From Kutzneria sp035492655 (GTDB lineage Bacteria; Actinomycetota; Actinomycetes; Mycobacteriales; Pseudonocardiaceae): a stretch of 23,580 nucleotides of DNA. Position 1 is the stretch's first letter. Each line of letters opens with the position of its first letter. The DNA is taken from positions 1 through 23,580 of the forward strand of contig DATJJB010000290.1 of assembly GCA_035492655.1 (NCBI GenBank). The letters are read 5' to 3'. Both the position numbers and the translations under genes were made by a program. Under the pieces are notes generated by a model. It saw nothing but the letters and a program-made list of their open reading frames with translations, was not told the origin of the DNA and did no database searches. Of this stretch, positions 1-6,931 are shown in pieces.

Positions 1-1
1 C

Positions 2-961
2 GACGAGGAGCGGGACCGGCTGCGCCGCCGCATGTTCGACCACTACCTGTTCAACAACCGGCAGGCCGGCGCGATCGCCCGGATGAAGCTGGCGCTGGTG
101 CCGCCGGAGGCGCGGGTCATGCCGGCCTGTCCCGGCTACGAGGCCGAGTCCCGGATGCTGCGGACGCTGATGACGCAGGCGCTGGTCGAGGGGTACGGCG
201 AGTACGTGTGGCGGTTCGCCGCCGTGATCGGCGACCACCTGGACCGGTCCGAGCTGTGGCCGGAGCTCCGCGCTGCCGGTGCGGCCGCGCTGGTCTGCGC
301 CGAGCGCTCGGGGGATCCGCGGCAGCGGGCCGAGGCGATGCGCGGCCTGGCCCGTGTGCACGCCGGGCTGCGCGACTACGGCACGGCGATCGACCTGATG
401 AGCGCGGCGATGCCGTTGTTCGTCGAGCTCGACGACCGCAAGTCGCTGGCCCGTCAGCACCTCGGCTCGGCCTGGCTGCGCGCCACCGCCGGGCGGCCGG
501 CCGCCGCCGCGTTGCACGCCGACCAGACGCTGGCCATCAGTCGGCGGGACGATGAGCCGGCCGATGTGGCGTCCGTGCTCAACGCCGTCGGCTGGTTCGC
601 GGCCAGGCAGGGCCGGTACGAGGCGGCGGTCGGGCACTGCCGTGAGGCGCTGGGCCTGCTGTCCGGGTTGGGCCTGCGCCGGGCCGGGGCCGACACCTGG
701 GCCACCCTCGGTTTCGTCAACCAGCGGCTCGGGCGGCACCGCGAGGCCCTGGCCAGCTACCGGCGCGCGCTGACGCTGCACCGGGAGTTCGGCGACCGGG
801 CGGCCGAGGTGTCGACGCTGCGGCGTATCGCGTCGGTCGCGCGGGTCCACGACGTGCCGGCCGCGCGCCAGGCGCTGGACGAGGCCGTCGAGATCCTGCT
901 TGAGCTGGGCCATCCCGCCGCGCACCGGATGGTGCCCGCCGCTGACAGTCACTGTCGTTGA
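2..961 (+). CDS. C-terminal TPR part of an AfsR-like regulator (5' end outside window)
   Basis: The reading frame is open from base 2 to the TGA at 959-961, so the true start lies left of the window and the ATG at 32 is internal. The visible 319 codons are helical and contain about four tetratricopeptide-like repeats, the clearest around WFAARQGRYEAAVGHCREAL and FVNQRLGRHREALASYRRAL. The stretch DRLRRRMFDHYL near the left edge resembles the junction after the winged-helix region in AfsR/SARP-type NB-ARC regulators, whose C-terminal TPRs sense or relay signals. No DNA-binding or ATPase domain is visible, so the assignment to that family is inference. A generic TPR or STAND ATPase is the alternative. 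The stop overlaps the start of the promoter of the next gene (TTGACC at 958). Confidence 0.7.
   Translation, partial: DEERDRLRRRMFDHYLFNNRQAGAIARMKLALVPPEARVMPACPGYEAESRMLRTLMTQALVEGYGEYVWRFAAVIGDHLDRSELWPELRAAGAAALVCAERSGDPRQRAEAMRGLARVHAGLRDYGTAIDLMSAAMPLFVELDDRKSLARQHLGSAWLRATAGRPAAAALHADQTLAISRRDDEPADVASVLNAVGWFAARQGRYEAAVGHCREALGLLSGLGLRRAGADTWATLGFVNQRLGRHREALASYRRALTLHREFGDRAAEVSTLRRIASVARVHDVPAARQALDEAVEILLELGHPAAHRMVPAADSHCR
944..956. promoter_or_regulatory. Palindromic operator candidate upstream of marR-like gene
   Basis: GACAGT-C-ACTGTC is a perfect inverted repeat with a one-base centre. It ends one base before the -35-like TTGACC (958-963) of the MarR-family gene, where MarR repressors commonly bind for autoregulation. 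The half-site ACTGTC recurs twice as a direct repeat before the AfsR-like gene (3837-3842 and 3853-3858). Confidence 0.45.
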
Positions 962-987
962 CCGTCACCCGTCCGACCGTGTGGGAT
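958..987 (+). promoter_or_regulatory. Predicted promoter of the MarR-family gene
   Basis: TTGACC (958-963), an 18-bp spacer, then TGGGAT (982-987). The -35 matches the consensus well and the -10 less well. Transcription would start about 35 bases before the GTG at 1022, leaving room for the GGGAGG ribosome site. Confidence 0.4.
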
Positions 988-1021
988 GATCACCACCGAC
1001 GGCGACGGGACGGGAGGCACG

Positions 1022-1483
1022 GTGGGCACGAGGTCCGAGCGCAACAAGACCAATCCCGACCTGGGCGTGCTGTCGGCCCGGCTGCTGTTCGGCATCCAGC
1101 AGGAGATGTTCAGCACGCTGGCCGCGCAGGGGTTCGAGGACCTGCAGCCGCGGCACGGTGCCGTGCTGGCCTACCTTGACCTCGACGGCGTGCGGGCCAC
1201 CGACCTGTCCCGGCTGTCCGGCCAGCACAAGCAGGTCATCGGCACCATGATCGACGAGCTGGAGGCGTTGGGCTACGTGCACCGCAAGCCCGACCCGGCC
1301 GACCGGCGGGCCAAGCTGGTGTGCCCCACCGAGCGCGGCCTGGCCCAGATGCGGGCCGCCGACAAGATCATGACCGCCATCCAGGACCGGCACGCCCGCC
1401 GCCTCGGCCGCGAGGCCTACGCCCAGTTCAAGTCGGCCTTCATCGACGTCACCGACCACCAGCGCCGCCGCCAGACCCCCTGA
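1022..1483 (+). CDS. MarR-family transcriptional regulator
   Basis: This is a 153-residue winged-helix regulator of the usual MarR length. The GTG at 1022 is preferred over the ATG at 986 because GGGAGG sits 6-7 bases before it; the upstream ATG lies inside the predicted promoter. The recognition-helix region is LSRLSGQHKQVIGTMIDELE, followed by the family wing signature DPADRRAKLVCPTERG with the conserved D-x-R-x-K pattern. Flanking helices would form the dimer interface. MarR proteins usually repress neighbouring genes and respond to small phenolic ligands. Here no enzyme gene is divergent from it, so the target is unclear; the palindrome at 944-956 suggests autoregulation. It faces luxR-A convergently across an 81-bp gap. 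Confidence 0.88.
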   Translation: MGTRSERNKTNPDLGVLSARLLFGIQQEMFSTLAAQGFEDLQPRHGAVLAYLDLDGVRATDLSRLSGQHKQVIGTMIDELEALGYVHRKPDPADRRAKLVCPTERGLAQMRAADKIMTAIQDRHARRLGREAYAQFKSAFIDVTDHQRRRQTP

Positions 1484-1488
1484 CCAGA

Positions 1489-1522
1489 GCACACATGCGG
1501 TTCGGATGTGCCTCAGGGAGGC
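1489..1522. terminator. Weak paired hairpins between convergent genes
   Basis: Two small hairpins lie in the gap: CACAT/ATGTG (1492-1496 with 1506-1510) and GCCTC-AGG-GAGGC (1510-1522). Neither has a U tract, so terminator function is only a guess. Confidence 0.2.
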
Positions 1523-1564
1523 AAGTATGACGCGCATGTGACATTGGGGGCGTGGGTGTGGGGG

Positions 1565-2182
1565 CTAGATGAGGTTGGTCTGGAGCGCGTGGGCGACGAT
1601 GTGCGCGCGGTTGCGGGCGTGGTAGCGCTGCAACAGATCCCGCACCAGCCGCTTCACGGTGTGGTTGGAGCAGTGCAGTTCCCGGGCGATCGTCGCGGTG
1701 TCGGCCCCGTCCGCCAACAGGTTCAGCAGCTGCGCCTCACGTGAATCCAGGCCACGCGGGCGGCTGGACTGCCGACGCAGATCGGACAGCAACCGGCCCA
1801 GATGCGTGGCTGCCGGCTCGCCCCGCTCGGCGGCGATGGCGTGCAACATTGCGGCAATGCCTTGGGTTGTCGCGTCCCGACGAGGTACCAGACGAACCGG
1901 CCCGGACGCCAGCTCGGCCGCCAACGGCTGGCCCAACACCGTCTCGGTGACGACGAGAACCGCGGGCCGGCGGCGGGAATCGGCCGCGAACACGAGGTTC
2001 GAGGCGATCTCCTCGGTCAGGTCCATGGTCACCGCCAGCAGGGCGTCGGCCTGCTCCGGCGCGGTCGCGGCGTAGCGCAGCCGTGCCCCGGCGGCGGCGA
2101 TGCCCTCGGCCGCCAGCACGTCGTCCCCGAACATCGAGAAGCAGACCGGGGAATCGGCCTTCGGCAGCAACGCGTGGTCCAT
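1565..2182 (-). CDS. LuxR-type regulator with degenerate receiver-like N-domain (luxR-A)
   Basis: The 205-residue protein has a C-terminal LuxR/FixJ helix-turn-helix at about residues 145-200 (LDSREAQLLNLLADGADTAT, then HTVKRLVRDLL). The N-terminal half has the strand/helix rhythm of a response-regulator receiver. However, the position that should hold the phosphorylated aspartate (ADALLAVT, residues 45-52) is Val51, and the usual Lys near residues 100-101 is Pro-Arg (LVPRR). Phosphorylation control is therefore unlikely. The protein is clearly related to the product of 8047-8700, with matching LLAVT/LLAIT, VPRR/LPRR and HTH segments. The ATG at 2182 has no ribosome site but lies 7 nt after a TANNNT -10, so the mRNA is probably leaderless. 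Its DNA targets are unknown. Confidence 0.85.
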   Translation of the reverse strand: MDHALLPKADSPVCFSMFGDDVLAAEGIAAAGARLRYAATAPEQADALLAVTMDLTEEIASNLVFAADSRRRPAVLVVTETVLGQPLAAELASGPVRLVPRRDATTQGIAAMLHAIAAERGEPAATHLGRLLSDLRRQSSRPRGLDSREAQLLNLLADGADTATIARELHCSNHTVKRLVRDLLQRYHARNRAHIVAHALQTNLI

Positions 2183-2189
2183 GCCCTCG

Positions 2190-2221
2190 ACGCTAGCCGT
2201 CGGAACTGACGATCGAGTGAC
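2190..2221 (-). promoter_or_regulatory. SARP-type direct-repeat promoter of luxR-A
   Basis: Read on the minus strand: GTCACTC (2221-2215), GATC, GTCAGTT (2210-2204), 8 bases, then -10 TAGCGT (2195-2190), then 7 bases to the ATG at 2182. Heptamers 11 bp apart with the second 8 bp from the -10 is the layout described for SARP activators such as ActII-ORF4, DnrI and AfsR. The same element precedes luxR-B at 8708-8739. Confidence 0.6.
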
Positions 2222-2248
2222 CGTGGTGCGCCGGGCGGATCGGATCGC

Positions 2249-2262
2249 CTACCCGTTGGTAG
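2249..2262. promoter_or_regulatory. Inverted repeat upstream of thioesterase/P450 pair
   Basis: CTACC-CGTT-GGTAG lies 63 bases before the ATG at 2326. A second inverted repeat, CCTGA-N6-TCAGG, is at 2294-2309. Either could be an operator for the gene pair, but no clear -35/-10 was found here. Confidence 0.22.
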
Positions 2263-2325
2263 TGCGCCCTGTCGCCGGCCGCCGCGGCTGTGGCCTGATC
2301 GGTGTCAGGACACGGGAGGACGCCG

Positions 2326-2736
2326 ATGGAGGCGGTCGAACAGCCGTCCGGTCTGGACGTGCTGCGCACGACGTCGAGCCCGCCGCTGCCGGCGGGCGGC
2401 GAACCGCGCTGGGTGTGTGTCGAGGAGGGCGACGTGGTCATCGCGACCGAACTGCGCCGCGCGCCGGCGATGGCCGGGCTGCTGGAGGCCGTGCTGGGCT
2501 TCGCCGTCCGCAGCACGCTCCGGCCCGGCGGCGACTTCGCGATGCTCGACCTGCGGGTCAGCTACGTGCGCCCGGTCGGCCACGCCGCGGGCGAGGTCTT
2601 CGCCCGCGGCTGGATCCGCGAGTCCTGCCACCAGGTCCGGTTCGCCGAGGCCGACGTCTGCGACGCGGCCGGCGACGTGCTGGCCACCGCGTCGACCACC
2701 TGCCTCGTGGTGTCCCCTGAGGAGAGGACCCGATGA
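2326..2736 (+). CDS. Hotdog-fold thioesterase-like protein (PaaI/4HBT type)
   Basis: This 136-residue protein matches the PaaI-like hotdog pattern: a central helix AMAGLLEAVLGFAV, then strands LDLRVSYVRPV, GEVFARGWI and DVLATASTTCLVV. Family members hydrolyse acyl- or aryl-CoA or carrier thioesters. The ATG at 2326 is chosen over the one at 2302 because GGGAGG lies 7 bases upstream. An oddity is that the usual HGG motif before the catalytic helix is replaced by Arg45-Ala46-Pro47, while the helix acid (Glu54) is kept. It may therefore be a binding protein or an atypical thioesterase. Its stop overlaps the P450 start by four bases (ATGA), implying translational coupling and a shared pathway. 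Confidence 0.7.
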   Translation: MEAVEQPSGLDVLRTTSSPPLPAGGEPRWVCVEEGDVVIATELRRAPAMAGLLEAVLGFAVRSTLRPGGDFAMLDLRVSYVRPVGHAAGEVFARGWIRESCHQVRFAEADVCDAAGDVLATASTTCLVVSPEERTR

Positions 2737-3818
2737 ACACCATGCCGTTGCGCCGGCCCGCGCACTGCCCGTTCGACCCGCCGGCCGAGTTGGCCCGGCT
2801 GCGCCGCGACGAGCCCGTCTCGCTGGTGGCGACCCCGGCCGGCACACCGGCCTGGCTGGTCACCCGGCACGAGGATGCCCGTGTCGTGCTGGCCGATTCG
2901 CGGTTCACCGCCCGCGGCCCGATCGAGACCCGTGGCGTGATCGACGTCGACGGCCCCGAGCACCGGCGGCTGCGCCAGCTGCTCATCCCGGAGCTGACCA
3001 TCCGCCGGGCCGAGGGCTGGCGACTGCGCGTCCGCAAGGCCGCCGAAGAGCGTTCCGCGGCCCTGGAGTCGCCGGCCGACCTCGTCGCGGACTACGCCCG
3101 ACCGCTGACCGGACGCGTGCTCGGCGAGCTGATCGGCCTGCCCGAGGGCTTCCCGGTCGGTCTGGAGGCGGCGCTGCTGCGGCCGCTGCTGACCGACGTC
3201 GTCGACCAGCGCCGCCGCGAGCCCACCACCGACCTGATCTCCGGTCTGCTGCGGCAGGCGGCGGTGATGGCGCAACCGCCATCCACCACGGAGATGGTCA
3301 GCCTCGCGATGACCGTGCTGCACGCCGGTTACGAGACCTCGGTCGGCATGCTGACGCTCAGCGCCTTGGTGCTGATGGACGACCCGCAACGGGTGGAGTC
3401 GCTGACCGAGGGCGAGGTCGCCGTGTCGGTGGCCGTCGAGGAGTTGCTGCGCTACCTGTCGGTGGTCCAGCAGGGCCTGCCGCGCTATGCCACCGAGGAC
3501 GTGCGGATCGGTGACCAGCTGGTACGCCAAGGGGAGTGCGTGATCGTGTCGATCAGCTCGGCCAATCGCGACCCGTCGGTGTTCCACCACCCGGACGAGC
3601 TGCGCCTGGTGCGGCCGACTTCACGAGCACACCTCGCCTTCGGTTACGGACCGCACCAGTGCCTCGGCAGCCAGCTGGCCCGCGTGCTCGTGCAGGAGGG
3701 CCTGACCGCGCTGTTCAGCCCGCGGCCGCACGTGCGGCTGGCCAAGCCGCGGGCCGAGCTCGTGTTCACGGACCGGTCGCCGGTGCACGGTCTGCGGTCG
3801 CTGCCGGTGATGTGGTGA
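2733..3818 (+). CDS. Cytochrome P450 (short form)
   Basis: Soluble bacterial P450 of 361 residues. Signature elements in order are HRRLR in the C helix (78-82), I-helix AGYETS with the acid-alcohol pair Glu201-Thr202, the K-helix ExxR at Glu237-Arg240, and the haem loop FGYGPHQCLG with ligand Cys310. It would oxidise a small organic substrate using electrons from a ferredoxin, but no ferredoxin gene is nearby. It is about 40 residues shorter than typical bacterial P450s. The missing length appears to fall in the B-C loop (60-75) and the F-G region (140-165), which normally cover the active site. It is coupled to the upstream thioesterase-like gene. The substrate is unknown. Confidence 0.93.
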   Translation: MNTMPLRRPAHCPFDPPAELARLRRDEPVSLVATPAGTPAWLVTRHEDARVVLADSRFTARGPIETRGVIDVDGPEHRRLRQLLIPELTIRRAEGWRLRVRKAAEERSAALESPADLVADYARPLTGRVLGELIGLPEGFPVGLEAALLRPLLTDVVDQRRREPTTDLISGLLRQAAVMAQPPSTTEMVSLAMTVLHAGYETSVGMLTLSALVLMDDPQRVESLTEGEVAVSVAVEELLRYLSVVQQGLPRYATEDVRIGDQLVRQGECVIVSISSANRDPSVFHHPDELRLVRPTSRAHLAFGYGPHQCLGSQLARVLVQEGLTALFSPRPHVRLAKPRAELVFTDRSPVHGLRSLPVMW

Positions 3819-3833
3819 AGATGGTCAGCGTGG

Positions 3834-3872
3834 CTGACTGTCCCGTCCGATGACTGTCGTAGAATCCCGGAG
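3834..3872 (+). promoter_or_regulatory. Leaderless promoter with degenerate SARP-like repeat before the AfsR-like gene
   Basis: The -10 TAGAAT (3860-3865) lies 7 bases before the GTG at 3873, predicting a leaderless mRNA. Heptamers CTGACTG (3834-3840) and GTCCGAT (3845-3851) occupy the same distances as the SARP-type boxes of the two LuxR genes, but match them only 4/7 and 5/7. TGACTGTC is repeated directly at 3835 and 3851. Confidence 0.42.
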
Positions 3873-6194
3873 GTGTTGACGTTCACGGTGCTCGGCCAGG
3901 TGACGGCCGCCCGGGACGGCCACCCCGCCCCGCTGGGGCCGCCGCAGCAGCGCGCGGTGCTGGCCCTGCTGCTGGCCAAGGCGGGCAAGCCGGCCGGCCA
4001 GTCCGAGCTGATCGACCTGGTGTGGGGCGACCGCGCCCCGACCAGCGCGGCCAACCTGGTGCACCGCTACGTCGGCGCGCTGCGGCGAGCGCTGGAACCC
4101 GGGCTGACGGCACGGAGTCAGGGCGAGCTGCTGAGCCGGCAGGCCGGTGGCTACGAGCTGCTGGTCGACCCGGAAGCGTCCGACCTGTCCCGGTTCCGCG
4201 CGCTGATCGCCAAGGCCGGCATGGCCGACGGCCTCGACGAGTACGTCGCCGCGCTGGACCTGGTGCGGGGCCGCTGCGCCGCCGAGGTCGGCCGCCCGCA
4301 CCCGGTCTTCGCCGAGGTCGACCACGAGATCGCCGACGCCGCGCGGGCGGCCGCCGATCGGGCGCTGGCCCTGGGCACGCCCGAGGTCGTGCACGATGCC
4401 GTGCGTCGGATCGCCCGCTGGCTGCCGCTGGACGAAGCGTTGCACGTGCGGCTGATGAAGCTGCTGGTGGCGATGGGCCGGCCTGGCGTGGCCGAGGACG
4501 TCTATCGGGACATCGCGCTGCGGCTGGTCGACCAGCTCGGCATCGACCCCGGCAAGGAGCTGCGGGCCGCGCTGCGGCTGGCCGACGTGCGGGCTGCCGT
4601 GCTGCGGCCGGCCCAGTTGCCGGCCGACGTGCGGTCCTTCGCCGGCCGCGACCGGGAACTGGCCGAACTCGACCGGCTGGCCGACCTGCCGGTGGACATC
4701 CTGTCCCTGGACGGCATGCCGGGCGCCGGCAAGTCCACGCTGGCCGTGCACTGGGCGCATCGGCGCAAGCTCCGCTTCCGCGACGGGCAGCTCTACGTGA
4801 ACCCGCACCACGGCGGCCCGGACAGCGGCGTGCCGATGCTGCGGTCCTTCCTGCGGGCGCTCGGTTTGCCGGCCGAGGAGGTGCCGGAGACCTATGACGA
4901 GCTGGCGGCCGAGTACCGGCGGATGACCGCCGGCAAACAGCTGCTGGTCGTGGTGGACGGGGCCTGCACCGTCGAGCAGGTTCGCGGACTTGTGCCGGCG
5001 CAGGCCGGTTCGCTCGTGTTGTTGACGCTCAAGCGCCGGCTGTCGGAGCTGTCCGACGTCGGAAAGGTGGGGGTGGTGTCCGTCGGCATGCTGGACCCCG
5101 GTCAGTCCCGGGAACTGTTGGTGCGCAGGCTCGGCGCCGCCCGCGTCGACGCGGAGCCCGCCGCCGCCGACCAGATCGTGCAGGCCTGTGGCGGGCTGCC
5201 GCTGGCGTTGTCCTTGGTCGCCGCGCGGCTGCTGATGAATCCCGGCTTCACGCTCGCCGCCGTGGTCGACGACCTGACCAGCGTGTTCGGCGGCGGTGGC
5301 CTGCGCACGGTGTTCTCCTGGTCGTACGAACGGCTCGGCCCCACCGCCGCTCGGCTGTTCCGCTTGCTCAGCCTGCATCCCCTGGACGGTTTCTCGGCTC
5401 CCGTCACGGCTCGGCTGCTCGACGTCGATGCCCCGACCGCCGAGGCCGCGCTGGCCGAACTCGTCGAGTCGTGGCTCATCGACGAGCCGCACCCTGGCCG
5501 CTACCAGGCGCACGAGCTCGTGATGGCCTACGCCGACGACCTCAGCCGTGAGATCGACTCCGAGGACGACCGTGCCGGGGCTCGGGCCCGCATGATCGAG
5601 CACTACGTGCAGGGCACCCAGTGGGCCCACGACAGCCTTGCCGCCGACCGCAACGAGCGTGAGGCCGTCGCTTGGTACACGCGGGAGTACGAGGTCGTCG
5701 AGACGCTCATCCGGGAGATCGACGAGCCGTGGCGGCTCACGATCCCGATGCAGCGCTTCTACCTGCGCCGGGGGTTGTTGCAGGACTGGGAGGACAGCGT
5801 TCGGTACAGCCTGGCCAAGGCCGTCGAGCCCGGGCCTCGCGCGCGGCTGCTGATGGGCCTCGCCGGCGTCGCCCAGTGCACCGGCCGGTTGGACGAATCC
5901 GTGACGCTGTACCGGGAATCGCTCATCGTCGGCAAGGACGTCGACGACCCGCGCCGGGTCGTCATCACGCTCATCGGCCTCGCCGGCGTCGAGGAATCCC
6001 GCGGCGACCGCAAAACCGCCGGCGTCGTCATCGCGGAAGCCATGCAGGTGATGGAAAGTCGCCTCGGCGTCGGCGGCGGCCCCATCGGCGAGGACACCCG
6101 CACCCTGCTGCGCTACCTGCTCGACGCCGGCTCCGAGATCGGCCTGTTCGAGAACGAGGTGGTCCGCGCCCGGCTGTCGGCGGCGTTGGACTAG
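3873..6194 (+). CDS. AfsR-like SARP/NB-ARC transcriptional regulator
   Basis: The 773-residue protein has four parts: an OmpR-like winged-helix DNA-binding domain (about 1-98, starting LTFTVLGQV as SARPs do); a bacterial transcriptional activation domain (about 103-240); an NB-ARC ATPase with P-loop GMPGAGKST (281-289), a Walker-B-like LLVVVD (357-362) and GLPLAL (441-446); and a helical C-terminus with a few TPR-like repeats. Such proteins activate secondary-metabolite or developmental genes by binding heptamer repeats next to the -10. The C-terminal TPR section is shorter than in full AfsR (about 990 residues). The GTG at 3873 overlaps GGAGG, so Shine-Dalgarno use is poor and leaderless initiation from TAGAAT fits better; TTG at 3876 is an alternative. 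Its stop lies two bases from the end of the convergent TetR gene. Confidence 0.92.
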   Translation: MLTFTVLGQVTAARDGHPAPLGPPQQRAVLALLLAKAGKPAGQSELIDLVWGDRAPTSAANLVHRYVGALRRALEPGLTARSQGELLSRQAGGYELLVDPEASDLSRFRALIAKAGMADGLDEYVAALDLVRGRCAAEVGRPHPVFAEVDHEIADAARAAADRALALGTPEVVHDAVRRIARWLPLDEALHVRLMKLLVAMGRPGVAEDVYRDIALRLVDQLGIDPGKELRAALRLADVRAAVLRPAQLPADVRSFAGRDRELAELDRLADLPVDILSLDGMPGAGKSTLAVHWAHRRKLRFRDGQLYVNPHHGGPDSGVPMLRSFLRALGLPAEEVPETYDELAAEYRRMTAGKQLLVVVDGACTVEQVRGLVPAQAGSLVLLTLKRRLSELSDVGKVGVVSVGMLDPGQSRELLVRRLGAARVDAEPAAADQIVQACGGLPLALSLVAARLLMNPGFTLAAVVDDLTSVFGGGGLRTVFSWSYERLGPTAARLFRLLSLHPLDGFSAPVTARLLDVDAPTAEAALAELVESWLIDEPHPGRYQAHELVMAYADDLSREIDSEDDRAGARARMIEHYVQGTQWAHDSLAADRNEREAVAWYTREYEVVETLIREIDEPWRLTIPMQRFYLRRGLLQDWEDSVRYSLAKAVEPGPRARLLMGLAGVAQCTGRLDESVTLYRESLIVGKDVDDPRRVVITLIGLAGVEESRGDRKTAGVVIAEAMQVMESRLGVGGGPIGEDTRTLLRYLLDAGSEIGLFENEVVRARLSAALD

Positions 6195-6196
6195 CG

Positions 6197-6853
6197 TCAG
6201 CTGATTCCCTTGAGGAAGATGTCGATGCCGGCCATGAACTGCTCGCGATCGTCGTGATCGCGCAGGTGCGACGCCGCGCCGCGGACGACTTCATCGGTGT
6301 CTTGTTCCGTCCAGGCGGATGCCAGCGCGTCGAGGTAGTCGCGTCGCTCGGCCGGATCGGACGCGTGACGTGCTCCGGCGGCGAACTGGGCGGCCGACCC
6401 GAAGATGTAGTTCGCCAACGCGGCGCCGGCGTCTGATCGAGCTCGGCCGTCGACGCCGAGCCGTCGCAGGTGCACGGCGATGCCCTTCCAGATCCGCAGG
6501 ACCGCCGGCTGGCGGGGTTCGCGGGCGAGTTGGGCGCCGACCCACGGGTGGGCGTCGAGGGCGTCGAAGATCCCGAGCGAGAGGTCCCGGAGCGCCGTGT
6601 TCGGGTCGGCGCCGTCGGCGGTGTGTGCCGTGGCCGCGCGGATGACGTCGTCAGCGGCCGCGGCCAGGAGGTCGTCCACACCTTCGACGTGGTGGTAGAT
6701 CGCACCTCGGCCGGTCGAGAGGTGGCTGGTCAGGGCGCGGACGGTCAGTCCCGACTCGCCTTCCGCGTCCAGGAGCTCGATCGCCGCCTCGACGATCCGC
6801 TGCCGGGACAGCGCGTCCCGTCGTCTCGGCGCACGCGCGGAGGAGATGGCCAT
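6197..6853 (-). CDS. TetR-family repressor, partner of the 6932 monooxygenase
   Basis: 218 residues. An N-terminal TetR helix-turn-helix (about 16-62) includes RIVEAAIELLDAEG, LTVRALTSHL and GAIYHHVEGVDDLL. It is followed by an all-helical ligand-binding domain of the TetR_C type (LRDLSLGIFDALDAHPWVGAQ). The gene is divergent from an FAD monooxygenase across a 78-bp gap holding two copies of a palindromic operator, the classical arrangement for a repressor released by the monooxygenase substrate. The ATG at 6853 has no clear ribosome site. The 3' end converges on the AfsR-like gene with two bases between stops and no terminator. Confidence 0.9.
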   Translation of the reverse strand: MAISSARAPRRRDALSRQRIVEAAIELLDAEGESGLTVRALTSHLSTGRGAIYHHVEGVDDLLAAAADDVIRAATAHTADGADPNTALRDLSLGIFDALDAHPWVGAQLAREPRQPAVLRIWKGIAVHLRRLGVDGRARSDAGAALANYIFGSAAQFAAGARHASDPAERRDYLDALASAWTEQDTDEVVRGAASHLRDHDDREQFMAGIDIFLKGIS

Positions 6854-6873
6854 GGCTCATCTTGACACGAATA

Positions 6874-6911
6874 GACCGCCGGTCCACAGTGGCATTGGAC
6901 CGATGGTCCAA
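6874..6911. promoter_or_regulatory. Twin TetR operators between tetR and monooxygenase
   Basis: Site 2 (6895-6911) is the perfect palindrome TTGGACC-GAT-GGTCCAA. Site 1 has core GACC-GCC-GGTC (6874-6884) with flanking A and CA. Both share the GACC-N3-GGTC core and their centres are 24 bp apart. A -35-like TTGACA (6862-6867) with CACAGT 17 bp downstream suggests that the monooxygenase promoter is covered by the sites. Confidence 0.7.
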
Positions 6912-6931
6912 ACTCACCTGGAGAGGTTCCC

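Noticed and set aside
958..990. SARP-type heptamer box before the MarR gene
   Set aside because: GTC triplets are frequent there, but none falls at the 11-bp and 8-bp spacings relative to the -10.
3825..5630. 601-codon open frame antisense to the AfsR-like gene
   Set aside because: His/Gln/Arg-rich composition typical of a shadow frame; the plus strand encodes a clear domain series.
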